A stretch of 26,572 bases of DNA from a virus, in the IMG/VR virus record IMGVR_UViG_3300011116_000433, positions 1 to 26,572 of that record; one strand, given 5' to 3'. The notes below the pieces were generated by a model. The model saw only the letters and a list, made by a program, of their open reading frames with translations. It was not told where the DNA came from and did not search any database. The position numbers and the translations under genes are program-made. Positions 7,529-14,359 of this stretch are shown piece by piece. The stretch's first letter is position 1. Each line of letters starts with the position of its first letter.

Positions 7529-7747
7529 TTACCCGTTCTTCCTATGCCAGTTCTTAGTGGCTTTAACGCCCTGCTTAACAGTCTTGGCACCAGCTTTTTT
7601 AGTTAAGTTAATCTTATCATACTTGCCGTTCTGTTTCTTAGAACCAGCATGGTTGACGACTACATCGCCATCTTTTTCTTTATATACTCTATGAACTTTG
7701 CCAGAAACTTTAAACGTGGCAGGGTTTTCTTTTTTATTCTCAGCCAT
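7529..7747 (-). CDS. Basic 72-aa protein with small beta domain
   Basis: The N-terminal half has strands (ATFKVSGKVHRVYKEKDGDVVVNHAG) that could form a small beta barrel or hairpin. The C-terminal half is Lys/Asn/Gly-rich and ends in NWHRKNG. The shape, a compact beta unit with a basic tail, would suit nucleic-acid binding, but no known fold is certain. The ATG overlaps the upstream stop as TAATG, and the next gene begins two bases after its stop. Function unknown. Confidence 0.65.
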   Translation of the reverse strand: MAENKKENPATFKVSGKVHRVYKEKDGDVVVNHAGSKKQNGKYDKINLTKKAGAKTVKQGVKATKNWHRKNG

Positions 7748-7908
7748 TACTTGCCCTTCTTTTTCTTAGCAGCGTTCATGTTATCCACAAGATTAGGGTA
7801 AGGACGACCTGCAGCTTTAGCTTTTGCCTTAGCAGATGACTTCTGCTTAGGACTAAGTTTTTTATCTTTTTTGGTTGGGTCTGGGGTATCCCATACTTTT
7901 TTAGTCAT
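7747..7908 (-). CDS. Conserved-looking basic 53-aa phage protein
   Basis: The start is set at the ATG reading M-T-K-K-V-W, because that ATG overlaps the upstream stop as TAATG. A further in-frame ATG 24 bases upstream lies inside the preceding gene and is less likely. The sequence is Lys-rich, then has AKAKAAGRPYPNLVDNM and a KKKKGK end. From memory, the AAGRPYPNLVDN segment recurs in small proteins of actinobacterial and marine phages, which suggests a real conserved family. Its role is unknown. Confidence 0.72.
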   Translation of the reverse strand: MTKKVWDTPDPTKKDKKLSPKQKSSAKAKAKAAGRPYPNLVDNMNAAKKKKGK

Positions 7909-8177
7909 TACCACTTCACCTTGTTTGCCCAATAAGCCGCAGACATTTTGCCTTTAGCAATATTCTTAGCATGACGTGCTTTAAATGATTCATTGCGCTT
8001 GGATCCATCAGGTGAACCCTTGACTCCCTGCTGGCCAAAACGGATAGTTTTAACTTTGTCGCCTTCTTTAGCTACAACAATATGAGATTTAGTTGGGTGG
8101 TCTGGAGTAGCTTTAGGCTTATTAAAACCTGATACTCCAGCACGTTCTAGGCGCGGATCTTTTTTCTTGTCTGCCAT
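7908..8177 (-). CDS. Basic 89-aa phage protein of a widespread small family
   Basis: The product has H-P-T-K-S-H-I-V-V-A-K-E-G-D-K-V-K-T-I-R-F-G in the middle, followed by S-F-K-A-R-H and a YWANKVKW end. I recognise this order from small basic proteins in cyanophages and other marine phages, often near virion genes. The conserved Arg/His and aromatic residues suggest binding to nucleic acid or a virion partner, but no function is established to my knowledge. It is the first of the seven basic genes and lies shortly after the neck-like gene. It ends in TAATG. Confidence 0.75.
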   Translation of the reverse strand: MADKKKDPRLERAGVSGFNKPKATPDHPTKSHIVVAKEGDKVKTIRFGQQGVKGSPDGSKRNESFKARHAKNIAKGKMSAAYWANKVKW

Positions 8178-8186
8178 ACATACTCC

Positions 8187-8924
8187 TTAGTTGGCGTAAG
8201 CTTGGAACTGGGGGTCATTGACCATTTCTTCAGGCATAATCTGCCTACAATCCAATGATACTAAAGTAAATTCTTCCGCTACAATACCTTTAAATTGAGA
8301 CAAAAGTGGTCGATAAACTTGTCCTTGCCATACAAGTCTATCACGGTTTATTGGATCAGGATTATTAAGAAAGTTGGGTACTTGCTTATTTAGGGCTTCT
8401 TTATCAATAGTAAAGTGCACGGAGTCCGCGTTGTAGAAGCCTTCATGGCTATGCTCTACCGTACCGTGCTTAATCAAAGCTTTAATAACAGGAACAATAA
8501 CAGGGCTTTTCCAGCGGCGTCCATCACTAGTAAACGTTACAGGGGTTCCCGCAGTTATATTACCGACGTTATTAAGCGTTAAAGTAATAGTGGTTCCAGC
8601 TATGCTTCTGACCAAAGCCCCATTTGCAACTCCAGATCCTACTATAGACATGCCAACAGCAATACTTGTGTTAGAGGCAACAACGACTGTATTAGTTCCA
8701 ACAGTTCCAGTCATAGTAGTAGTAACTTGAGTACCTGTGGTACTAGTTAAGTAGTTAGATCCTACGTCATAAATTGGATCTACATCCGTAGCCGCACTAT
8801 TCCAAACGAACCATTGGATTGAAGTTCCTACAGGGCTTGTAAGATCTTTAGCAATTGCGTCGTGGATCTCACTAGTTTCAAAGTCAGTATCAAACCGACC
8901 ACCAGGCGTATACGGTCTACTCAT
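8187..8924 (-). CDS. Neck / head-tail joining-type protein with inserted beta module
   Basis: A 245-residue protein. Residues 1-60 and 133-245 look like one domain typical of head-tail joining proteins in phages: W-F-V-W-N early, D-P-I-Y-D, then R-R-W-K-S-P-V and a strand-rich end with EEFTLVSLDCRQIMPEEM. It appears split by a Thr/Val/Gly-rich module (about 62-132) containing VGMSIVGSGVANGALVRSIAGTTITL, a repeat-type beta unit often found on virion surfaces. The start shares a TAATG with the upstream Cys-rich mini-gene. The neck assignment is inferred from place and pattern. Confidence 0.55.
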   Translation of the reverse strand: MSRPYTPGGRFDTDFETSEIHDAIAKDLTSPVGTSIQWFVWNSAATDVDPIYDVGSNYLTSTTGTQVTTTMTGTVGTNTVVVASNTSIAVGMSIVGSGVANGALVRSIAGTTITLTLNNVGNITAGTPVTFTSDGRRWKSPVIVPVIKALIKHGTVEHSHEGFYNADSVHFTIDKEALNKQVPNFLNNPDPINRDRLVWQGQVYRPLLSQFKGIVAEEFTLVSLDCRQIMPEEMVNDPQFQAYAN

Positions 8925-9022
8925 TAGCGAACCTGCAAACTGGTTCTATCTATCATAATCCCACGACAGCAAGCCGCGTAGTCTTCACAGTCCTGTGTTG
9001 GACAACCTGTTCTACAAGCCAT
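8924..9022 (-). CDS. Cys-rich 32-aa mini-protein (CxxxCPTQD type)
   Basis: This gene is only 33 codons including the stop, but both ends are TAATG overlaps, with the fibre gene before and the neck-like gene after. The product begins M-A-C-R-T-G-C-P-T-Q-D-C and then has C-C-R-G. Five Cys in 32 residues (positions 3, 7, 12, 18, 19) suggest metal binding or disulfides. I recall very short phage proteins opening with a similar C-R-T-G-C-P-T motif in actinobacteriophages, so the frame is probably a genuine conserved mini-gene. Role unknown. Confidence 0.68.
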   Translation of the reverse strand: MACRTGCPTQDCEDYAACCRGIMIDRTSLQVR

Positions 9023-10044
9023 TACGACCACGAACCTAGACTTGTAGGAGTACCTGCTACACCAATTAAACGCAATGAGCCAAAAGATTCACGAAGCACT
9101 GTTATTGTTGTACTTGAGGCAAGGCTGACGCCAATCTTTACTTGGAAATTATTGTCCGTTGCTGAAGCCCCTGTACGCAAAATTCCAGACATTCTTATTC
9201 CAAAACTTCCACCAGTAAGCGTACCAACTGCACCTATTGAAGTAGTTGTATCTTTAAGATTTATGTATCCGTTATTGCTATTTGCCCAAGTACTTGTGCC
9301 CGTAGCCGCTGAAGTGCCATAGCCATAACTTGTATGGAAGTTAAAGTTTGCAACGGAATCTCCAGTGACACCTAAGTTTATTTTTTGAGATGCCGACCCA
9401 CTAGTTACGTTTCCAAGAATGTAGTATTCAACTAAATAAAGGCTATTAGGTGTAAGTCCTGTCACACCTTTTGTTAGGTTAAAACAATCATACGTATTAG
9501 TAAGGCTGGACCCAGCAGTTGAGGCAGCAGCATTAGTGGTTAAAGTCATGCTCGTTGAAGGTGCAAACCACACAGTAGGCGCGGTAGCGTAATCTGCCAG
9601 CATTGCCGCTGTTACCGTTTTAGAATCCGCGCTTCCAACTAGCGTTCCGCTCGTAGGAAGGGTTACAGCGGTGTTACCCGTAGTTGTAAGACCCACAGTA
9701 TGGGTACTTGAGCCAATAGTCGTATTACCAGAAACTGTAATAGTCTTCCCAGTATTTGCTACGCCAGTACCACCATATTGACCAGAAACAGTTCCTGACC
9801 CAATTTGACTACCGCTTAGGGATAAGCCAGACGCAGACGTAATACTTGCTGGCAAAGTTGTGCCTGTAATATCAGATGCATCAGTAGCGTATAGAAGGGA
9901 CACCCAAGCAGTAGAGCCCGTGCCAATTTTGAACTTACCTGTATCAGTTTCAAAGCCGATCTCACCCGCAGCAAGTGTAGGGTTGGTTGAGGTCCAAGTA
10001 GCCGCAGTATCTCTACGAACTTGAATCTGTGTAATTTGTGGCAT
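9022..10044 (-). CDS. Virion appendage protein with Mtd-N-like head
   Basis: A 340-residue protein. Residues about 5-52 (QIQVRRDTAATWTSTNPTLA, then GEIGFETDTGKFKIGTGSTA) match the N-terminal domain of major-tropism-determinant and many tail-fibre proteins, which anchors a trimeric fibre. A Ser/Thr/Gly-rich shaft follows, including SGQYGGTG, and a C-terminal beta domain (about 155-340) likely forms the tip. The same anchor module occurs in the 194-aa gene nearby. AAGGAG lies inside the end of the preceding gene. It probably binds host surfaces. No reverse transcriptase or template repeat is present, so targeted diversification is not indicated. Confidence 0.75.
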   Translation of the reverse strand: MPQITQIQVRRDTAATWTSTNPTLAAGEIGFETDTGKFKIGTGSTAWVSLLYATDASDITGTTLPASITSASGLSLSGSQIGSGTVSGQYGGTGVANTGKTITVSGNTTIGSSTHTVGLTTTGNTAVTLPTSGTLVGSADSKTVTAAMLADYATAPTVWFAPSTSMTLTTNAAASTAGSSLTNTYDCFNLTKGVTGLTPNSLYLVEYYILGNVTSGSASQKINLGVTGDSVANFNFHTSYGYGTSAATGTSTWANSNNGYINLKDTTTSIGAVGTLTGGSFGIRMSGILRTGASATDNNFQVKIGVSLASSTTITVLRESFGSLRLIGVAGTPTSLGSWS

Positions 10045-10046
10045 TA

Positions 10047-11684
10047 TTAGCTCCTTACATAACTTTTAATAATGTCGTATGTTCTATCAAACATGCGAGT
10101 AGCGTAGTAGCGGTTACCCGCAACATTTGGGTGGTCATCAGTAAAGATAAATACTTGACCATTTCCTGGGGTACCTGTACTAGAACCAGTAGTCATACTT
10201 CCAGTAATCCAGCCTTCGTCGTAAATGTTTACTACGCCTCCAGGAATAACAGAAGGATGAGCGGTAGCGGCGGCATAAATAGTTGAAGCGTTAAGCGCTA
10301 GGGTAGAACCAGTATTAGTATTAGACTGGCGAGTAAACACAATAATTTTAGCGTTAGGCGCTCTGCTTGTAATTCCGTCATATACATAAGTAGCATGAGC
10401 ACCTAATTGGTAACTCCCACCTGTAAATGTGTCATCATTAGTTGTTCCCAATAGAACAACCAAATCTGGTTGAATGGCTGTTATAAGGTCTAGTCGAGCA
10501 GCACTGCACCAGTTATCGCCACTTCCAGGACTAGTAATAGTTTGAAGAATAGGGTCAACATTGCCGCCTTTAACATACCCTGTACTTTGTATAGAAAGAT
10601 TATAGTAATCAACGTTAAGCATTTCGCCATATTGAACGGCTAGTTGATTTGCAAGGTTGGTTGCAGTAGTTGGGTCATTTGTTGACCCGTTAGTCCCAGC
10701 AAACCAAGACCCGTCAATCAAAGCTACCTTTAACAACTGTTGATTGACTGGGAAAATGGTTTCAGTAACACTCTTTACGCCAATTCCACCAAAGTCAAGA
10801 CCACCGAATAAAATACGAATACGGCGTTGCTTAACGTTACCACTACCAAAGTTTACATTTAAGACCCTATCAGTATTATAAGAAGAACTAACATATCCGC
10901 CTGTTGGTACCAAAGCAGTTGTTGTAGTAGGAACTCCGTCTACCCAAATCCAAATCTGTCCAAATCCTGCGTAGGAGGCTTGATTATTGTTATACCTAAT
11001 ATCAAAGTTTTCACCGTAGTAATCAAACTCAACCCAAAATTGATTAAAAATTAAAGCGGGAGTTGGGTCACTAGGATTTATATTAGCGTTGTTTCTGTAG
11101 TACTTTGTACCAGGGGTGTTTGATATTGTGGACCTATTTAATCCACGAAATGTAACTTTGCTTAACAATGTTGCTTCTTTTTGCGCAGCAACCTCGGCTG
11201 AATCAGAAGTGGTCCCTAAGTCATAAACAGTTGCACCAGAAATTGCTGTAGTAGAAAGCGTGTAACCACCAGAAGGAGTAACTGCAGTTGGAAATGCTTT
11301 TACTGGACCGTTAACATTTGCAAGAAAAGTGTTTAACTTTTCTTTAACAGGCACAGTACTAGAACCAGCAGTTACACGACCTTTAGAGTCAGTAGTTACT
11401 TGAGTATAAGTACCAGCGGTTCCTGTAGCAACTAGTGTTGGGTTAGGGTAAGTACCTGTTAGATCACCGCCTGCAGGACCTTGAGGTGTCGCAGATAGAG
11501 TAGTCCAGGTAGTGTCATAGCTTGTATTAGAGTTTTTAACTAATGCTTGACCAGTAGTACCACCAGAGGCTACGCCTACACCAGCAGTTCCCGCAGCACC
11601 AGTATCACCCTTGTCGCCTTTAACGCCTTGGGCTAAATACTTCCAAGTACCAGTAGTGGTGTCATAGTATTTTAATGCGCTCAT
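10047..11684 (-). CDS. Appendage/tail fibre with SGNH-hydrolase domain
   Basis: A 545-residue protein with a short N-terminal module (SALKYYDTTTGTWKYLAQ), a collagen-like stretch at about 20-36 (GVKGDKGDTGAAG), a Thr-rich linker, a beta domain (about 175-305) and a C-terminal SGNH/GDSL hydrolase (about 315-545). Landmarks are the candidate nucleophile Ser326 in IDGSWFAGTN, Gly413 and Asn416 in LLGTTND, and His518 in TDDHPN. SGNH fibres remove acetyl or other esters from surface glycans, easing receptor access. Block I reads D-G-S instead of the usual G-D-S. The gene is flanked by other fibre genes, and its ATG overlaps the preceding stop. Confidence 0.82.
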   Translation of the reverse strand: MSALKYYDTTTGTWKYLAQGVKGDKGDTGAAGTAGVGVASGGTTGQALVKNSNTSYDTTWTTLSATPQGPAGGDLTGTYPNPTLVATGTAGTYTQVTTDSKGRVTAGSSTVPVKEKLNTFLANVNGPVKAFPTAVTPSGGYTLSTTAISGATVYDLGTTSDSAEVAAQKEATLLSKVTFRGLNRSTISNTPGTKYYRNNANINPSDPTPALIFNQFWVEFDYYGENFDIRYNNNQASYAGFGQIWIWVDGVPTTTTALVPTGGYVSSSYNTDRVLNVNFGSGNVKQRRIRILFGGLDFGGIGVKSVTETIFPVNQQLLKVALIDGSWFAGTNGSTNDPTTATNLANQLAVQYGEMLNVDYYNLSIQSTGYVKGGNVDPILQTITSPGSGDNWCSAARLDLITAIQPDLVVLLGTTNDDTFTGGSYQLGAHATYVYDGITSRAPNAKIIVFTRQSNTNTGSTLALNASTIYAAATAHPSVIPGGVVNIYDEGWITGSMTTGSSTGTPGNGQVFIFTDDHPNVAGNRYYATRMFDRTYDIIKSYVRS

Positions 11685-11851
11685 GCAGAACCACCATCAA
11701 TAGCAACCGTGTATGAAACATCATTGGGGTCAGCCCAAAGTTGTGAAGTATCTGTCGGGGCTGACGTAGAAATCTTTACGTTATTTTGCTGGGTCAACGT
11801 CATAGAAACCCACTGGTTAGTGTTAGTGTCCCAGATTTTTAAAGCGGTCAT
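11681..11851 (-). CDS. 56-aa fibre-module mini-protein
   Basis: A short gene whose ATG overlaps the TGA of the 194-aa fibre gene (ATGA), and whose own TGA overlaps the ATG of the SGNH fibre gene. Its start (MTALKIWDTNTNQWVSM) mirrors the N-terminus of the SGNH fibre (MSALKYYDTTTGTWKYL). Its second half has S-A-P-x-x-x-x-x-L-W-A-D, as does the 194-aa protein. It thus consists of two shuffled modules and nothing else. It could be a small adaptor between fibre subunits or a remnant of module exchange. Confidence 0.7.
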   Translation of the reverse strand: MTALKIWDTNTNQWVSMTLTQQNNVKISTSAPTDTSQLWADPNDVSYTVAIDGGSA

Positions 11852-12432
11852 GCTGAGCCTCCGTTAATAGTTCCCCCAGTAACAGAGCCAGAAATAGTTG
11901 GAGAGTTAAGGGTTGGAGAGTTAAGTGTAGGTGAGGTGCCAAAAGTTGTAAGAGATGAGTTAACAACATTAGATGCTAAGGTAGTTCCTGTTACAGTTGA
12001 CGCAGGAGTTACGCCACTTGCATAGGATAAGCTGTTCCATGCTGTAGATCCATTGCCAATTTTAAACTTTGTGGTATCTGACTCGTAACCAAATTCACCA
12101 GCATCCAAAACAGGGTTTGCTGAAGTCCATGTGGCAGCAAGTCCGCGCCTAGTCTTAATAGAGGTTAGCTGCGAGGACGGAGTACCGCCATCAAATACAG
12201 CAACATTTGCAGAAACTGTAGAAGTATCCGCCCATAACACGTTAAGGTTAGCTGGGGCAGTACTCGCAATAGTAATGCCAGTAGCTCCAGTAGGGCCAGT
12301 GGCTCCAGTAGAGCCAGTGGCGCCTGTGGCTCCAGTAGGGCCAGTTGGTCCTTGTGGGCCCGTGGTTGTTCCACTGATAACTACATTACTAGGAGTACCA
12401 GGAGCATTAACTACGACTACGCTATCACTCAT
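11848..12432 (-). CDS. Collagen-like / Mtd-N-like appendage protein
   Basis: A 194-residue protein. An N-terminal strand region is followed by about nine Gly-X-Y triplets (residues 25-52), which would fold as a collagen-type triple helix. Next is an ApxNLNVLWAD module and then an anchor-type module (about 92-140, RRGLAATWTSANPVLDAGEF) that is close to the N-terminus of the 340-aa fibre. The C-terminus has short S-P-T-L-N repeats. It is likely a trimeric shaft or adaptor of the collar or tail-fibre set. The ATG overlaps the stop of the adaptor/whisker gene as TAATG. Confidence 0.72.
   Translation of the reverse strand: MSDSVVVVNAPGTPSNVVISGTTTGPQGPTGPTGATGATGSTGATGPTGATGITIASTAPANLNVLWADTSTVSANVAVFDGGTPSSQLTSIKTRRGLAATWTSANPVLDAGEFGYESDTTKFKIGNGSTAWNSLSYASGVTPASTVTGTTLASNVVNSSLTTFGTSPTLNSPTLNSPTISGSVTGGTINGGSA
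12277..12360 (-). repeat. Gly-X-Y coding repeat
   Basis: About nine to ten 9-base units encode Gly-Pro/Ala-Thr triplets in the 194-aa fibre gene. Codons vary (GGC, GGA, GGG-type glycines and mixed third positions), so the repeat is held at protein level more than at DNA level. Such repeats are prone to slippage and length change. Confidence 0.75.
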
Positions 12433-13817
12433 TAGGACACCTTTATCGAGAAGTTAGGGGTAGTAGTGGACATGTAGTATGTAGTGCCGCTTACTACGTA
12501 TGAACTTGTACAGATAACAGAGTAGACAAAAGTTCCAGCAACTGTAGGTGTTCCACTTAGGACACCAGTTGTTTTATTAAGTGTTAAACCGTTTGGAAGT
12601 GATCCACTACTTACTACATATGTAGGACTTGTGCCAGTTGCTGCAAATGTGTAGGAGTAGGCTACACCAACAGTAGCTGTCTTTGTAGGATTGGCTGTTG
12701 TAAATGTAGGGCCTAAGTAAGGTTGGTAAACCGTAGGGGTTGGGTTATCTACAGATACTTGCTTGTTAGCAAACACCAAACCACGTACGTAAGTCTGGTT
12801 AAATGTACCGTCTACGCTAGAGATCTGTAGATCCCAGAAAGACTTTAGTGGGAACGCGTCTGTTTGATCTGAAGTTAAAGACAGTTGAATCTTTCCATTA
12901 ACTATGTCAACCACAGTAATGGTAGGAGTAGCTACTATTAAAGGAGATCCAGGGTATGTACGGATCTGAGCTAAAAGATTGTACCCAGTTAGATTAAACG
13001 CAGTACCAGCCGTGTTGTAAATATCAAACTCAACGCTCCAGGTGTCTCCCTGAGTGATCACAATGTCATAAACGCCAACTGGATCTGGGAGCGGAGTACG
13101 GCCTTTAAGGTTGTTCTCCATGTAAACACGTTCAGGAGCGGTGCTATCGTCAATCTCTTGAGCCATGTAAACAGGCACAAGGCGGTTAGTTGTGCGAGAT
13201 ATTCTGCGTAGAATACCCATTTCAATACGCCAAGGGCCAATATTAAGCGCAGCACATAGCTCACGGTACTGTTCTTTACGAGCTTGAATGATGGTAGACA
13301 GTTGGCTGAAACGCTGGCTACGAGGGATCATAACGCCGTCTGGGGCGGAGATGTTAATATCAAACGCTGCATCCGTAGCAAGCGCCCACAGAGCCTCTAT
13401 AGAGGCTAGAAGAGCCACTGGGTACTCTTCGATTGTTGGCAGAATAGCCATAGTAAGTTCTCTGCCGTAAGAGTCGGTTTTATTATCTGTGTGCTGTAAA
13501 ACAGCTGTGTCTACGAATTTAGTTAATTCGCTAGTTGTAAAGTACCGATAATGGGTACCAGTAATAACGATAGTAGAGTTTAAAGCGGGAACAGTCTTAA
13601 AGTTAATTACGCCAATATTCTCTTCTACAGTAAAGTCTGTAGGATTGGTCTTAGTAGTGCCATTGATCTTAACTACCAGATAGGTAGCGTCTACAGGCTT
13701 GTAGTTCATATAGAAAGAGCTAGTTACGCCATCTCCAGTTAAGGTAGTTGTGAAGGTAGCAGCATTATCACCTATTTCCAGACGGACTCTGGATAAAAGA
13801 TCATCAAGTAAAGCCAC
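12432..13817 (-). CDS. Adaptor/whisker-like protein with BppU-N-like and Ig-like (He_PIG) domains
   Basis: A 461-residue, three-part protein. Residues 1-215 begin MALLDDLLSRVRLEIGD and include a helical part like head-tail adaptor proteins. Residues about 250-355 (IVITQGDTWSVEFDIYNTAG, then FNLTGYNLLAQIR and FWDLQIS) resemble the N-terminal domain of baseplate upper proteins. Residues about 368-461 (GVAYSYTFAATG, LPNGLTLNKTTGVLSGTPTVAG) match a putative Ig domain of the He_PIG type. A connector fused to appendage domains would suit a collar or neck whisker. The start is GTG with AAGGAG five bases upstream. The individual domain calls are from memory of the patterns. Confidence 0.65.
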   Translation of the reverse strand: MALLDDLLSRVRLEIGDNAATFTTTLTGDGVTSSFYMNYKPVDATYLVVKINGTTKTNPTDFTVEENIGVINFKTVPALNSTIVITGTHYRYFTTSELTKFVDTAVLQHTDNKTDSYGRELTMAILPTIEEYPVALLASIEALWALATDAAFDINISAPDGVMIPRSQRFSQLSTIIQARKEQYRELCAALNIGPWRIEMGILRRISRTTNRLVPVYMAQEIDDSTAPERVYMENNLKGRTPLPDPVGVYDIVITQGDTWSVEFDIYNTAGTAFNLTGYNLLAQIRTYPGSPLIVATPTITVVDIVNGKIQLSLTSDQTDAFPLKSFWDLQISSVDGTFNQTYVRGLVFANKQVSVDNPTPTVYQPYLGPTFTTANPTKTATVGVAYSYTFAATGTSPTYVVSSGSLPNGLTLNKTTGVLSGTPTVAGTFVYSVICTSSYVVSGTTYYMSTTTPNFSIKVS

Positions 13818-13880
13818 AGGTACTCCTTAAGGGCGCTCTATAAATAATGCCTTATTTGTTGTAAAAAATCAGCCTAAAAC

Positions 13881-13906
13881 AGAAACAGCGGGCTATATGC
13901 CCGCTG
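13881..13906 (-). terminator. Terminator after small head gene
   Basis: In minus-strand RNA an eight-base stem CAGCGGGC / GCCCGCUG with a five-base AUAUA-type loop is followed by UUUCUGUUUU. The GC-rich stem with an interrupted U-run is consistent with a moderately strong terminator. It separates the head genes from the adaptor/fibre unit. Confidence 0.75.
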
Positions 13907-13920
13907 CCACTGACTCTTCT

Positions 13921-14289
13921 TTAGAAGGTACCTGCTAGGTATCCTTTTTCCTGAAGGTGAGATGCTAGATCCTGCGTTACTTGATACTTCTGACCAGCTT
14001 TAAATGAGAAGTAGTTTCCTGCACCGAAAGTCATGCTTTCAATGTCTTCAACTACGCGGATGGTTACAACCTTGCCTTCATCTGAAACGATTGTAGGCTC
14101 GTCCACAATTACTGTAGCTCGATTAGGTGTAGTAGCATCGATAACTTCTGTTTCCAGAGCGATCTGTTTTTCAGCAGTTGCCATTGCCATGTTCTGGGCG
14201 GCTTCTGCCTGCTGTTCAGCAAATTCCTGCTGAAGTGCTTCGCGCTGACGACCTGTAGTGTCAGTGGGCTTTGCTTTTGATGTTGCCAT
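13921..14289 (-). CDS. Small head-associated protein, function unknown
   Basis: A 122-residue protein directly after the major capsid gene. The N-terminal half is a Gln/Glu/Ala-rich helix (REALQQEFAEQQAEAAQNMA), likely a coiled coil. The C-terminal half has strands and ends with FSFKAGQKYQVTQDLASHLQEKGYL, a segment I associate with small proteins after capsid genes in actinobacteriophages. A capsid-decoration or head-completion role would fit but is not shown. GGAG precedes the ATG. Terminators on both sides make it a one-gene segment between two read-through points. Confidence 0.65.
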   Translation of the reverse strand: MATSKAKPTDTTGRQREALQQEFAEQQAEAAQNMAMATAEKQIALETEVIDATTPNRATVIVDEPTIVSDEGKVVTIRVVEDIESMTFGAGNYFSFKAGQKYQVTQDLASHLQEKGYLAGTF

Positions 14290-14315
14290 GAGTATTCTCC
14301 AATGTTAGTGTCTGT

Positions 14316-14349
14316 TTAAAAGGGTGAGAGGGGCCCGAAGGCCCCTCTC
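14316..14349 (-). terminator. Very stable UUCG-loop terminator after capsid gene
   Basis: In minus-strand RNA a ten-base perfect stem, GAGAGGGGCC and GGCCCCUCUC, encloses a UUCG tetraloop and is followed by ACCCUUUU. UUCG loops are unusually stable. The hairpin sits ten bases after the capsid stop, so it may also protect the 3' end of capsid mRNA from exonucleases as well as end transcription. Confidence 0.82.
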
Positions 14350-14359
14350 GGGGTCTTAA

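Noticed and set aside
7909-7932. Earlier start for the 53-aa basic protein
   Set aside because: The ATG at 7908 forms the TAATG junction used throughout; the earlier one would add eight residues overlapping the previous gene without need.
9022-12432. Possible diversity-generating retroelement, suggested by the Mtd-N-like domains
   Set aside because: No reverse transcriptase, no C-type lectin variable domain and no adenine-variable template repeat in the window; the anchor domain alone is common in ordinary fibres.
12131-12457. A plus-strand frame rich in Val, Pro and Ala across the collagen-like gene
   Set aside because: It is the mirror of the Gly-X-Y repeat; the repetitive third frame stays open by composition alone.
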